A DNA stretch of 64,000 nt from Variovorax paradoxus (GCF_030815975.1 NZ_JAUSXL010000002.1:4142501-4206500), one strand, 5' to 3'. Positions 18,697-27,196 are shown, counted from the first letter of the stretch. The notes: generated from the letters alone by a model not told the origin. Translations and numbers: made by a program.

Positions 18697-19351
18697 CAGC
18701 AGCACGGACCCCGCCGGGGTGCTCGACGCATGGCGCGTGCGGGGCGAGCATCGCCGGGATCCCGTGCGCTTTCGGTTCATCGAGGTGCTCGCCAGGAGGG
18801 CCAGTGCCCATGAGGGCGATGCGCGGCGCATCCTCGATGACAGGCTGGCCACGCTGCTTGCGGCGTTTCGCGAAAATCTCGAAAAGGCCCCGTGCGCTGA
18901 CAGTGCTTCGGCCGTTCCAGATGGCAGCGCGAAACAGGCGGCCCCGCTTCCTCGCGGGCCGCTGGCGGAGCTCGTCGAGCACATGGCGCGGCAGGCGTCG
19001 CCGCAAGGCGATGAGAGTGCGGCGGCCGACAATGCCGCATCCGCCACCCCCGAACTCAGGACCCTGCGCTACTTCAGAAGCACCTGGTCGCGGCTCAGCG
19101 CCGACCGGCGGCTGACGCAGTCACTGGCCAAGGTGCCGGAGAATGCGGGCCCGCTCAACTCGCATCACCTGGTGCACCGGTCCCTCATGCTGATGCACGA
19201 GCTGTCGCCCGAATATCTCAACCGGTTCATGTCGTACGTCGACACCCTGCTGTGGGTCGATCAGCTGAACGGCAGCAATGCCCCGGCGGCCACTGCGAAT
19301 GCGCCGCGCGCCGAAGGCCAGAAGAAAACGTCGCGCGGCAAATCCGGCTGA
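18689..19351 (+). CDS. DUF2894 protein, fourth gene of the motor-like operon
   Basis: The 220-aa soluble protein belongs to DUF2894 (unknown function). I chose the GTG at 18689, which overlaps the OmpA stop; no ATG lies between it and the conserved start of the domain (VLDAWRVRGEHRRDPVRF). A variable linker (about 70-115) separates the N-terminal part from a conserved C-terminal block RTLRYFRSTWSRLSADRRL and SPEYLNRFMSYVDTLLWVDQL. The tail is Lys/Arg-rich. Its overlap with the OmpA-like gene implies co-translation. The likely place is the cytoplasm, with the motor complex (inference). Confidence 0.82.
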   Translation: MGSSSTDPAGVLDAWRVRGEHRRDPVRFRFIEVLARRASAHEGDARRILDDRLATLLAAFRENLEKAPCADSASAVPDGSAKQAAPLPRGPLAELVEHMARQASPQGDESAAADNAASATPELRTLRYFRSTWSRLSADRRLTQSLAKVPENAGPLNSHHLVHRSLMLMHELSPEYLNRFMSYVDTLLWVDQLNGSNAPAATANAPRAEGQKKTSRGKSG

Positions 19352-19381
19352 TTCCCGCTTGTCCCGCTGCTTGCGCAGCGG

Positions 19382-19693
19382 CTAGCGAAGCCCGTGGGCC
19401 CGGATCACCGCCTTGAGCCGCCGCACCTCATGCTGCAGATCGAGAATCAGCGCGGCGGCATCCAGGCCCACGCCAAAGTCGCGCTCGAGCCGGCGCGCCT
19501 CGAGCGCGTATTGCAGGTCGGTGCTCGAGAACCGCCAGTGCTCGGGCGGCGCCTCGGCCACGGCAATCTGCACGATGCCCACCTCGACCAGTTGCACCAC
19601 CCAATCGGTATCGGCACCGCAGGCATGGGCCAGCTCGCTGGCGGCGAGCGGCTGCGACGCACTGATGGCTGTTGTCACGGAAACGGTCGCCAT
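19382..19693 (-). CDS. cbpM: Chaperone modulator CbpM
   Basis: The 103-aa protein is a MerR-like single-domain modulator that binds the J-domain of CbpA and restrains its work with DnaK. The family pattern is visible: an early helix (LAASELAHACGADTDWVVQLVEVGIV), a middle segment RFSSTDLQYALEARRLERDFGV, and a terminal coiled helix ALILDLQHEVRRLKAVIRA. It lies directly behind cbpA (two bases between stop and start) and is convergent with the motor-like operon. A CCGCTGC/GCAGCGG hairpin lies between them (19364-19381). Confidence 0.88.
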   Translation of the reverse strand: MATVSVTTAISASQPLAASELAHACGADTDWVVQLVEVGIVQIAVAEAPPEHWRFSSTDLQYALEARRLERDFGVGLDAAALILDLQHEVRRLKAVIRAHGLR

Positions 19694-19695
19694 GC

Positions 19696-20658
19696 TCAGA
19701 CTCCCAGATGCTGGCGTGGGTTGAACGAAGCGGATGCCTGCGCCAGCTGTTCGTAGGCCTTGCGCGCGGCCTCGCTGTCGGCCGGGGGCAGCGCGATCTC
19801 GAGCAGCAGGTACAGGTCGCCGGGCTGCTTGCCGGCCAGGCCGCGGCCCTTGAGCCGCAGCTTGAGGCCGCTGCGCGCGTTGCGCGGCACGGTCACCTCG
19901 ACCACGCCGCCGGTGGGCACGGGCACCTTCACCTGCGCGCCGAGCGCGGCCTCGGCCGGCGTGACGGGCAAGGTCATGTAGAGGTCGCGCTCCTCGATGC
20001 GATAGAGCCTGTGCGGCGCGATGCGCACCTCCAGGTAGAGATCGCCCGCGGGTTCGCCGCCATGGCCGGGCATGCCCTGTCCGGCGAGCCGGATGAACTG
20101 CCCCGGATGAACGCCGGGCGGAATCTTGACGCTGAGGGTGCGCGTCTTGAACGTGGGCCGGCCCTGCGCGTCGAGTTCCTGCGCGCGCAGCGTGATCTCG
20201 CGCTCGGCGCCGTTGAGCGCATCCTCGAGCGCGATCTCGATGGCCGCATGATGGTCTTCGCCGCGTGCGCGGTAGTTGCGCCTTGCCGCGCCGCGGCGCT
20301 CGGCCTCGCCGAACAGCGACGAAAAGAACTCGCTGAATTCGGCATGGTCGGCCGGGCCCTGGTTCGGCCCGCGGTGGAATTCGAAGCCGGCGTCCCAGCC
20401 CGGCGGCGGCTGGAAGTCGCCCTCGGGGTGGCCGCCGCGCGCCACGCGGTCGGCCAGCGCATCGTAGGCGGCGCGCTTTTCCTTGTCGCGCAGCACGTCG
20501 TTGGCTTCGTTGATGTCGCGCATGCGCTTCTCGGCGTCGGGCTCCTTGCTGACGTCGGGGTGGTACTTGCGCGCGAGCTTGCGGTAGGCCTTGCGCACCT
20601 CGTCGTCGGACGCGGTGCGGTCGATGCCCAGGGCGCTGTAGTAGTCCTTGAATTCCAT
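19696..20658 (-). CDS. cbpA: DnaJ-class co-chaperone CbpA
   Basis: The 320-aa protein begins with a J-domain (DYYSALGIDRTASDDEVRKA, with the HPD motif in KYHPDVSKEP). A Gly/Phe-poor linker follows, then the two-part DnaJ C-terminal substrate domain (VRIAPHRLYRIEERDLYMTL and LRLKGRGLAGKQPGDLYL). There is no zinc-finger region, as expected for CbpA rather than DnaJ. It stimulates DnaK and may bind DNA under stress. The DnaK-partner modulator gene cbpM follows in the same operon. Confidence 0.94.
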   Translation of the reverse strand: MEFKDYYSALGIDRTASDDEVRKAYRKLARKYHPDVSKEPDAEKRMRDINEANDVLRDKEKRAAYDALADRVARGGHPEGDFQPPPGWDAGFEFHRGPNQGPADHAEFSEFFSSLFGEAERRGAARRNYRARGEDHHAAIEIALEDALNGAEREITLRAQELDAQGRPTFKTRTLSVKIPPGVHPGQFIRLAGQGMPGHGGEPAGDLYLEVRIAPHRLYRIEERDLYMTLPVTPAEAALGAQVKVPVPTGGVVEVTVPRNARSGLKLRLKGRGLAGKQPGDLYLLLEIALPPADSEAARKAYEQLAQASASFNPRQHLGV

Positions 20659-20703
20659 GCTTGTCGGTAGTGTGAACGCCGAACGGTACGCGCGCCGGCC
20701 GGT

Positions 20704-21345
20704 TCAGGCCAGGCTCGAATCGCCGTCGGCATGCCGCAGCAGCGGCGTTACGGTCCAGGTGGGGCCGCTGCGCGAAAAACGCAATGGCTGCGCATTGCCG
20801 AGCAGGGCCAGGTCGATGGGCACACCGATCAGCGCGGCCAGCGCGTAAAGCGTGCCCCCGTGGGCCACCACCAGCACCGGCGCGGGCTGCGCCAGCGCGG
20901 CGTCCAGCGCCAGCCGCTTGCGGGCCACGAACTGCGCCAGGGTTTCGCCGCCCTCGGGCTCGCAGGCCCAGTCGATCTCGGCCGACGAGGTGCCGATGAG
21001 CGCGCCGAAGTTGCGCTCGCGCAAGCCCGCCTGCGGCGTGGGCACGAGGCGCAGCACGGTGGCCACGGCATGCGCCGTGTCGTGCGCGCGGCGGGCGTCG
21101 CTGCAGACGATGGTGCGGATCGGCTCGCCCGCCAGCAGCTGGGCGGCGCGTGCGGCCTGCTGCAGGCCGAGCTCGCTCAGCGGCTCGTCCACGGCCTGGA
21201 AGATGCGCTGCGCATTGCGGCCGGTCTGGCCGTGGCGCAGGAAGTAGAAATGGTCGCAGGCCGGTGCGAGCGGCTGCCCGGCGGCGATGCGGACCAGCTG
21301 GTCGAGGCCGGTGGCCGCGCCGTGGGGGAAGGGTGCCTTTGACAT
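20704..21345 (-). CDS. Histidine phosphatase family protein
   Basis: The 213-aa protein carries the RHG signature FYFLRHGQTGRNAQRIFQ at about residues 33-50. The second catalytic histidine is in VLVVAHGGTLYALAAL and the acid is in LRERNFGALIG. These enzymes use a phosphohistidine intermediate. Members include phosphoglycerate-mutase-like and cobalamin-pathway phosphatases, and the substrate cannot be told. It follows the GST gene by 14 bp on the same strand, so both may be one transcript. The preferred ATG gives MSKAPFPHG. Confidence 0.88.
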   Translation of the reverse strand: MSKAPFPHGAATGLDQLVRIAAGQPLAPACDHFYFLRHGQTGRNAQRIFQAVDEPLSELGLQQAARAAQLLAGEPIRTIVCSDARRAHDTAHAVATVLRLVPTPQAGLRERNFGALIGTSSAEIDWACEPEGGETLAQFVARKRLALDAALAQPAPVLVVAHGGTLYALAALIGVPIDLALLGNAQPLRFSRSGPTWTVTPLLRHADGDSSLA

Positions 21346-21359
21346 GGGTGGGATGCGGT

Positions 21360-21938
21360 TCAGCCGAATTTCATGCCCTTGGGGCGCGCCTGCAGGCGGT
21401 CGATGTAGGCATCGATCTTGGGCCGGTTCGAGCGCCCGCCGAATGCGCGGTGCCAGATGAACATCGAGCCGATCATCACGTCGGCCGCGGTGAACTGCGC
21501 GCCGAAGAGGTAGGGGCCATAGCCCAGCTCGCGTTCCACCGCATCCTTGGCCTGCTCGAAATGGGTCCAGCCGCGCGCGCTGTTGTTGCTGTGCAGCCCG
21601 AGCAGGCTGTCGCCCATCGAGGGTTCGAGCTGCGCCGTCGAATAGACCATCAGCGACAGGTAGCGGCCGCGCTCGGGCGAGCCCACGGACGGCGCGAGCC
21701 TGGCCTGCGGAAACTTCTCGGCCACGTACATGCAGATGGCCGCGTTCTCGAACACGCGGCTGCGGCCATCGACCAGCGCCGGCAGCTTGCCCGAGGGATT
21801 GATCTTCAGGTAATCGGGTTTCTTGTGCGCCTTCTCGCGGATCAGCGTGGGCACGATTTCGTACTCCACGCCGGCTTCGTCGAGCATCCATTTCGCGACC
21901 TGCGAGCGGCTCTGTGGATCGAAATACAGCTTCATCAT
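21360..21938 (-). CDS. Glutathione S-transferase family protein
   Basis: The 192-aa protein has an N-terminal thioredoxin-like domain (MKLYFDPQSRSQVAKWMLDE; NPSGKLPALVDG with the cis-proline; ENAAICMYVAE). The helical C-terminal domain includes FGAQFTAADVMIGSMF. The serine-rich start QSRSQ stands where beta/theta-class enzymes have their active serine or cysteine. Its substrate is unknown. It sits between pssA and the phosphatase gene on one strand, with short gaps. Confidence 0.9.
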   Translation of the reverse strand: MMKLYFDPQSRSQVAKWMLDEAGVEYEIVPTLIREKAHKKPDYLKINPSGKLPALVDGRSRVFENAAICMYVAEKFPQARLAPSVGSPERGRYLSLMVYSTAQLEPSMGDSLLGLHSNNSARGWTHFEQAKDAVERELGYGPYLFGAQFTAADVMIGSMFIWHRAFGGRSNRPKIDAYIDRLQARPKGMKFG

Positions 21939-21968
21939 CGGAAGGGCTTCCTTGGAGTGGACAGGCGG

Positions 21969-22610
21969 TCAGAACTTGGGAATGCGCAGCGTCTTGCTGA
22001 TCATCAGCGTGCCCGAGAGCGCGAAGAGCAGCGTGAGCGGATGCAGCTGCCACGGCCCGAGCACCCAGGCGCCGCCCCACACCGCGTCGCCGATGCGGCC
22101 CTGCCAGGCGGCCCAGGCCAGCACGCCCACCAGCACCACGCTGGTCGGGATGGGCGTGCCTTCGAAGTACTTGACCTTGTCGGCGCCTGCCGAAAGCGCC
22201 TCGGCCGTGACGTTGTAGCGCGCGAGCCGGCTCACGCCGCAGCCGACGAAATAGATCAGCAGCACGCAGTCCCAGCCGCCGTCCAGGCCCGCGGCAAAGG
22301 CCAGCGCGGCCGGCGCCACGCCAAAGGAGATCACGTCGGCCAGCGAGTCGAGCTCGCGCCCCAGCGCCGAATGCGTTTGCCGCCAGCGCGCGATGCGGCC
22401 GTCGAACACGTCGAACACGAAGGCCGCGGGCGCGAGCGCGGCGGCCCAGAGGAACTGCGCCAGCGACTGGCTCGCCATGAAGGCCATCGAAAGGAACACC
22501 GCGCCCACGCCGCATGCCGCATTGCCGAGCGTGAATGCATCGGCCAGGTGAAAGCCGCGGATCATCGAGAAATGCTTGCGGACCGGTGCGGGGGAAGGAG
22601 TGAGGGCCAT
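21969..22610 (-). CDS. pssA: CDP-diacylglycerol--serine O-phosphatidyltransferase
   Basis: The 213-aa integral membrane enzyme makes phosphatidylserine, the precursor of phosphatidylethanolamine. The CDP-alcohol transferase signature DG-x2-AR-x8-G-x3-D-x3-D is complete at about residues 67-92 (DVFDGRIARW through GRELDSLAD). Several hydrophobic helices surround it. It could also be read as a phosphatidylcholine/serine synthase-family protein, but the length and motif fit the PssA type. It probably heads a three-gene run with the GST and phosphatase genes. Confidence 0.88.
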   Translation of the reverse strand: MALTPSPAPVRKHFSMIRGFHLADAFTLGNAACGVGAVFLSMAFMASQSLAQFLWAAALAPAAFVFDVFDGRIARWRQTHSALGRELDSLADVISFGVAPAALAFAAGLDGGWDCVLLIYFVGCGVSRLARYNVTAEALSAGADKVKYFEGTPIPTSVVLVGVLAWAAWQGRIGDAVWGGAWVLGPWQLHPLTLLFALSGTLMISKTLRIPKF

Positions 22611-22733
22611 GGCGGTGCTTCGGAGTCGGCGGATGCTGCGAACCTTAACGCAAGCGCGGGCACTTGCCTGTAGTCGCCATCCGACTCCGGAAGGGGGCCG
22701 GCCGCGCCGAACAAAGGGCGCAGCCTCGCCCGA

Positions 22734-23270
22734 TCAAGCCGGCAGCCGCTCGTCGTAAGCCTTCTCGAGCGCCGCGTGGTTGGTCCAGAACCCCCGCGGC
22801 TTGCGGCCGTGCAGCACATCGTCGAGCACGTCGAGGTGGGCGTGCCAGCCGCTGGAGACGCTGAGGGTTTCCTTGCGGTCGGGCAGGCGCCGGTGCGTGA
22901 GCACGAGGTGTGTGGCGTCGCCCGCTCGCGTGAACTCGAAAGCGACCTCCGAGGCGGTGGCGCTTTCGCTGCCCCAGCTGATGGTCAGGCGCTTGAGGGG
23001 TTCGAACTCGACGATCCGCGACTTCTGGAGGATGGGGCTGCGGCAGGCGCTGAAGCGCTCGGGGGCCACTTCGCCGGACAGCCGGGTGTGGTCGAAGCGC
23101 AGCTCGATCACGCTGCCGGGCTCCTCGGCCATGGTGCCGCCGGCCAGCCAGGCGGCGCGCTTGTCGGGGTCGACGAAATAGGCCCACACGCGCTCGACGG
23201 GGGCGGGCAGCGTGCGCTCCATGCGCAGGGTGCCGGGTTCGATCAGGGTTCCGAGGCTGTTCTTGGCCAT
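22734..23270 (-). CDS. SRPBCC-domain (AHSA1-like) protein
   Basis: The 178-aa protein has the helix-grip fold of Aha1/START-like proteins: RMERTLPAPVERVWAYFVDPDKRAAWLAGG near the start, SEVAFEFTRAGDATHLVLTHRRLP in the middle, and a last helix SGWHAHLDVLDDVLHG. It lies 29 bp downstream of an ArsR regulator gene on the same strand, the usual pairing for this family. The proteins are thought to bind hydrophobic ligands; the ligand is unknown here. Confidence 0.88.
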   Translation of the reverse strand: MAKNSLGTLIEPGTLRMERTLPAPVERVWAYFVDPDKRAAWLAGGTMAEEPGSVIELRFDHTRLSGEVAPERFSACRSPILQKSRIVEFEPLKRLTISWGSESATASEVAFEFTRAGDATHLVLTHRRLPDRKETLSVSSGWHAHLDVLDDVLHGRKPRGFWTNHAALEKAYDERLPA

Positions 23271-23299
23271 GGCTTGCTCCTTGAAAAAGAAAGGGGACT

Positions 23300-23638
23300 T
23301 CACTTGCGGGATGCGTCGCGCCGCAGTTCCTTCTCCAGCGCGTCCAGGTGGTTGTTCCAGAAGCCTTCGTAATAGCGCAGCCATGCGTTGGCCGATGCGA
23401 GCGCTGCCGGCTCCAGCCGGCAGACGTGCGCGCGGCCGTGCACCGTGCGGGAGACCAGGCCGGCGCGCTCCAGCGCCTTGACATGCTTGGATGCGCCCGC
23501 GAACGACATGCGGAATGGCGCGCCGAGTTCGCCCACGCTGCATTCGCCCTGGGCCAGCAGCTGCAGCATGGTGCGGCGCGTGCTGTCGGCCAGGGCCTGG
23601 AACACGGCGTCGAGCCGTTCGTCGTCTAGTTCAACCAT
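23300..23638 (-). CDS. ArsR-family winged-helix repressor
   Basis: The 112-aa protein has the ArsR winged helix (VFQALADSTRRTMLQLLAQGECSVGELGAPFRMSFAGASKHVKALERAGLV, described here by its parts at residues about 12-60). The tail is RYYEGFWNNHLDALEKEL. It lacks the CxC metal site of metal-sensing ArsR members and matches the group paired with SRPBCC proteins. Two palindromes overlapping and preceding its ATG are probable autoregulatory operators. It shares an upstream region with the beta-lactamase gene on the other strand. Confidence 0.9.
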   Translation of the reverse strand: MVELDDERLDAVFQALADSTRRTMLQLLAQGECSVGELGAPFRMSFAGASKHVKALERAGLVSRTVHGRAHVCRLEPAALASANAWLRYYEGFWNNHLDALEKELRRDASRK

Positions 23639-23687
23639 GAGGTTGAATATAGTCTTGCCTCGAGATTTATTCAACCGAAAAGTTGAA
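23630..23687. promoter_or_regulatory. Tandem palindromic operator for the ArsR-type repressor
   Basis: TTCAACC-ATGA-GGTTGAA at 23630-23647 spans the repressor's start codon. TTCAAC-CGAAAA-GTTGAA follows at 23670-23687. Both are inverted repeats of the same half-site TTCAAC, 40 bp centre to centre. A repressor that covers its own start and a site upstream would be autoregulated; the beta-lactamase promoter on the other strand may also be touched. Confidence 0.65.
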
Positions 23688-23806
23688 TGATTTTTCCGGT
23701 TACACCCGATACAGGCGAGACGCGGCTGCGCCGCCTGGCGCTGGAGCCTGAGCGATGGCGCTCCTACGATTCGCTTCGTTCCATCCACTCGCAGACAAAA
23801 AGACCC

Positions 23807-24706
23807 ATGAAATCATCCGCCAATCGCCGCACCTTCCTGCTTGCCGCGTCCGCCTTGCCCTTGGCCAGCGCCTGTACCGCCTGGTCCGCCAAGGGGCCGC
23901 AGGCCACCACGTTTTCGAGTGCCGAAGCGCAGCTCGCGGCGCTCGAAAGCTCCGTGGGCGGGCGGCTCGGCGTGGCCGCCTTCGACACTGCGACCGGCGC
24001 GCGCGTGCAGCACCGCGCCACCGAGCGCTTCCCGATGTGCAGCACCTTCAAGATGATGGCCTCCGCCGCCATCCTTGCGCGCAGCACCCGCGAGCCCGGC
24101 CTGCTGGAGCGGCGCGTGAGCTACGCGAGGAGCGACATTCTTTCCAACTCGCCCATCACCGAGAAGCACCTGGGCCAGGGCATGACGGTTTCCGCGCTGT
24201 GCGCCGCCACCCTCCAGTACAGCGACAACGCCGCGGCCAACCTGCTGGTGAAGATTCTGGGCGGCCCGTCCGCGGTGACCGCCTTCGCGCGCTCCATCGG
24301 CGACCAGACCTTCAGGCTCGACCGCTGGGAGACCGAGCTCAACAGCGCCATTCCGGGCGATCCGCGCGACACCACGTCGCCCGAGGCCATGGCCGCGAGC
24401 CTGCAGCGGCTGGTGCTGGGCGACGGGCTCGGTGCGGCGCAGCGCAGCCAGCTCGAGGCCTGGCTGCTGGGCAACACCACGGGCGCCACGCGCATCCGCG
24501 CGGGCGTGCCGGCCGACTGGAAGGTGGGCGACAAGACCGGCGCCGGCTCCTACGGCACCGTGAACGACATCGCCGTGCTGTGGCCGCCGGCCGGCGCGCC
24601 GATGGTGATGGCGGTCTACCTGACCTTTCCCAAGCCGGATGCGCCGGGCCGCAACGACGTCATCGCGTCGGCGGCGCGCATCGCGGTGGGCGCGCTCAGG
24701 GGCTGA
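23807..24706 (+). CDS. bla: Class A beta-lactamase
   Basis: The 299-aa serine beta-lactamase shows all class A motifs: STFK at residues 79-82 (catalytic Ser and Lys), SDN at 139-141, ETELN at 175-179 (general-base Glu) and KTG at 243-245. The N terminus [14 protein letters not shown] looks like a Tat signal with a twin arginine, and a cysteine at residue 23 may form an imperfect lipobox. It opens bonds of penicillins and cephalosporins in the periplasm. No AmpR-type regulator is adjacent; a divergent ArsR gene shares the upstream region. The substrate range cannot be predicted. Confidence 0.95.
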   Translation: MKSSANRRTFLLAASALPLASACTAWSAKGPQATTFSSAEAQLAALESSVGGRLGVAAFDTATGARVQHRATERFPMCSTFKMMASAAILARSTREPGLLERRVSYARSDILSNSPITEKHLGQGMTVSALCAATLQYSDNAAANLLVKILGGPSAVTAFARSIGDQTFRLDRWETELNSAIPGDPRDTTSPEAMAASLQRLVLGDGLGAAQRSQLEAWLLGNTTGATRIRAGVPADWKVGDKTGAGSYGTVNDIAVLWPPAGAPMVMAVYLTFPKPDAPGRNDVIASAARIAVGALRG

Positions 24707-24718
24707 AGCGCCCCGCGC

Positions 24719-26020
24719 TCATTCCTCCCTCGTCCACTCCACCTGTGCGCCCAGGCTGCGCAGGTTCTCGGCGAAGCGCGGGTGGGCCCGGCGGATCGGC
24801 GCGGCGTTGCGGATTTCGGAGCGGCCTTCGATGCTCGCCGCCACCATGAAGAGCGCGATCGCCACGCGGATGATGTAGGGGCTCTCGACGACGGCCGGCG
24901 TGAGCGGGCTGCCGCCGAAGCTGATGAGCCGGTGCGGGTCCGAGGAGAAGACGTGGGCGCCGAACTTCGAGAGCTCGCCGGTCCATCCCAGCGCGCCGTC
25001 GTACACCTTGTTCCAGAACATCGCATTGCCCTGGGCGCGCACGCCCAGCGCGATGAAGATCGGAAGCAGGTCGACCGGAAAGTACGGCCACGGCGCCGCT
25101 TCCACCTTGGTGAGCACGTTGCTGGTGAAAGGCGTCTGCACCTTGAGCGGGCCGGTGCTGCTGGCGCGCGACCAGCCGTCTGTGTGCGTGACCGTGACGC
25201 CGAACTTGGCGAAGGTGCGGTCGATCAGCGGAAAGTTCTCGGGCGCGCTGTTGCGCACGACCACGTCGCCACCCGTGATGGCGCCCAGCGCCAGGAAGGT
25301 GGTGATCTCGTGGAAGTCCTCGTCGAAGCGGAACTCCCCGCCGCCCAGCGCGCCGCCGCCGTGCACGGTGAGCCGCGATGTGCCGATGCCGTCGATGCGC
25401 ACGCCGAGCATCGTCATGAAGCGGCAGAACTCCTGCACATGCGGTTCGGAGGCGGCATTGGTGAGCGTGGAGCTGCCGTTGGCCGCTGCCGCGCACAGCA
25501 CGAAGTTCTCGGTGGTGGTGACGGAGGCGTAGTCGAGCCAATGCTGCGCGGGCGTCAGCGGCCCGGCGCAGCGCACCAGCAGCGAGCCGCTGGCGCGCTC
25601 CACCTCGCCGCCGAAGCGCCGGAACACATCGACGTGCGGATCGATCTCGCGCACGCCCAGCGTGCAGCCCTTGACGTTGTCTTCGAGCCGCGCAATGCCA
25701 AAGCGCGCGAGCAGCGGCGGCACCAGCATGATCGACGAGCGCATCTCCTCGGGCAGCCGGTCGCGCGCGGCATCGAACACCGTGTCGCGGTGGTGCAGCT
25801 CCAGCGTGCCGGTGGCGTGGTCCATGCGCGCCTCGCTGCCCAGGCTGCGGAAGATGTCGAGGATCTTGCGCACGTCGGTGATGTCGGGCACGCCGTGCAG
25901 GCGCAGGGGCTCGCGCGTGAGCAGCGTGGCGCACAGCACGGGCAGCACGGCATTCTTGTTGGCGGAAGGTGTGATGCGGCCACGAAGCGGCGTACCGCCG
26001 TGCACGATGAGGCTGGACAT
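24719..26020 (-). CDS. MurA-like UDP-GlcNAc 1-carboxyvinyltransferase paralogue
   Basis: The 433-aa protein is an enolpyruvyl transferase of the MurA type. Key residues of MurA are in place: Lys22 and Asn23 (SANKNAVLP), the flexible-loop cysteine at residue 119 (KGCTLGVREID) and the aspartate in FPVDLLPIFIALG. It differs noticeably from housekeeping MurA, and the genes usually around murA (hisG, BolA-like and others) are absent. It is therefore probably a second copy with a specialised role. It is convergent with the beta-lactamase gene (12 bp between stops). Confidence 0.8.
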   Translation of the reverse strand: MSSLIVHGGTPLRGRITPSANKNAVLPVLCATLLTREPLRLHGVPDITDVRKILDIFRSLGSEARMDHATGTLELHHRDTVFDAARDRLPEEMRSSIMLVPPLLARFGIARLEDNVKGCTLGVREIDPHVDVFRRFGGEVERASGSLLVRCAGPLTPAQHWLDYASVTTTENFVLCAAAANGSSTLTNAASEPHVQEFCRFMTMLGVRIDGIGTSRLTVHGGGALGGGEFRFDEDFHEITTFLALGAITGGDVVVRNSAPENFPLIDRTFAKFGVTVTHTDGWSRASSTGPLKVQTPFTSNVLTKVEAAPWPYFPVDLLPIFIALGVRAQGNAMFWNKVYDGALGWTGELSKFGAHVFSSDPHRLISFGGSPLTPAVVESPYIIRVAIALFMVAASIEGRSEIRNAAPIRRAHPRFAENLRSLGAQVEWTREE

Positions 26021-26046
26021 GAAGCGGTGCCGGGGGAGGGGCTGAT

Positions 26047-26484
26047 TTATCCGTTCAACTGCTCGGCCACTTCGCGCCGGCCCAGGCCCCGAACGGCTGC
26101 CAGGCCTTCGAGCTGGGCCTTGCGCGGCCTTGCCTTGCCTTGCTCCCACTTGTAGATGGTCTGGCCGGTGACGCCCACCAGCTTGCCATAGGCGGCCGCC
26201 GAGAGGCCGAGCTTGCCGCGGTGAGCGGCCAGACGGCTGGCGCTGAATCGCCGGTGCGGGCCTGATTCGGCGGCTTCGTCGGCATCGCCTGCGGGAGCGG
26301 CGCGCACCACGGTCTTGGTGGTGCGGCGCAGTTCCTTCTCCAGCTTTTCGACCTGCCGGCGCAAGGCGGCGATCGAGGCGCGGTGGAGCGTGGAGGCTTT
26401 TCTGAGCGTTTCGATCTCCGCGCGAACTTCCTTTCGGGCGACGCGGGAAATCTCGGATTTCAGGATGGAGGCGATATTTGGCAT
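26047..26484 (-). CDS. HTH (XRE-type) protein with N-terminal coiled coil
   Basis: The 145-aa protein has an Arg/Glu-rich N-terminal coiled coil (about residues 5-60, including ALRRQVEKLEKELRRTTK). A C-terminal XRE-type helix-turn-helix follows (LGLSAAAYGKLVGVTGQTIYKWEQGKARPR, in its parts at about 95-125). This order, HTH at the C terminus, is seen in a family of small regulators common in Burkholderiales. I chose the ATG of MPNIASIL; ATGs three and six codons upstream are possible. It lies 26 bp upstream of the MurA-like gene on the same strand. Confidence 0.8.
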   Translation of the reverse strand: MPNIASILKSEISRVARKEVRAEIETLRKASTLHRASIAALRRQVEKLEKELRRTTKTVVRAAPAGDADEAAESGPHRRFSASRLAAHRGKLGLSAAAYGKLVGVTGQTIYKWEQGKARPRKAQLEGLAAVRGLGRREVAEQLNG

Positions 26485-26575
26485 GGGGCGCATTGTGCAC
26501 ATCTCACGACGCGAAACCGCGCGAGAGGTGGTAACAGGTGCTTACGGCGGGGCCGTGCCCGCTCGCGGTTGTGCA

Positions 26576-27196
26576 TCAAAGCACGAACCAGCCCACGCAG
26601 ACATAGTGGCTCGCGGTGCCCGCGAGCACGAACAGATGCCAGGTGCCGTGCGCATGCCGAAAGCCCCGCCGGTTGCGATAGAACACCGTGCCCGCGGTGT
26701 AGAGCGCGCTGCCCGCCAGGAGCCACGCAAGCCCGCCGCTGTCGAGCCGCGCGGCCAGCGGCGCCGAGGCCAGCACGCCGAGCCAGCCCATGGCGATGTA
26801 GAGCGCCAGCGGAGGCTTCGCGCCCGCGCTGTTCGCCTGCAGCAGTTCGCGCGCGATGCCCAAGAACGCCGCGCTCCACACGGCGGCCAGCAGCAGCCAG
26901 CCCCACAGCCCGTGCAGCGTGACCAGCGCGAACGGCGTGTAGGTGCCCGCGATCAGCAGGTAGATGGCGCAATGGTCCGCGCGCTCCCAGAAGCGCTTGA
27001 GCCGCCCCCGGGTACTGTGGAACAGCGTGGAGGCTGCATACAGCGCCACCGCCGAGAGCGAGAACACCAGCGCGCCGGCAATCCGTGCCGGGTCGCCGGT
27101 GGGCAGGGTCTTGGCAAGCAGCAGCGCGGTGGCCGCAAGTGCGAGCACCAGGCCCAGCAGATGGCTGTATCCGTTGAGCCGTTCGCCGGGGTACAT
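26576..27196 (-). CDS. Hemolysin III / PAQR-family membrane protein
   Basis: The 206-aa protein has seven predicted membrane helices and the PAQR signature residues: STLFHSTRG, ERADHCAIYLLIAGTYTPF and HGTWHLFVLAGTASHY. The Ser, His, Asp and paired C-terminal His residues form the zinc site of the fold. YqfA and hemolysin III belong here; a hydrolase-like activity is proposed for the family but is not certain. I chose the start MYPGERLNG, as in related proteins. It stands alone between unrelated genes. Confidence 0.9.
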   Translation of the reverse strand: MYPGERLNGYSHLLGLVLALAATALLLAKTLPTGDPARIAGALVFSLSAVALYAASTLFHSTRGRLKRFWERADHCAIYLLIAGTYTPFALVTLHGLWGWLLLAAVWSAAFLGIARELLQANSAGAKPPLALYIAMGWLGVLASAPLAARLDSGGLAWLLAGSALYTAGTVFYRNRRGFRHAHGTWHLFVLAGTASHYVCVGWFVL

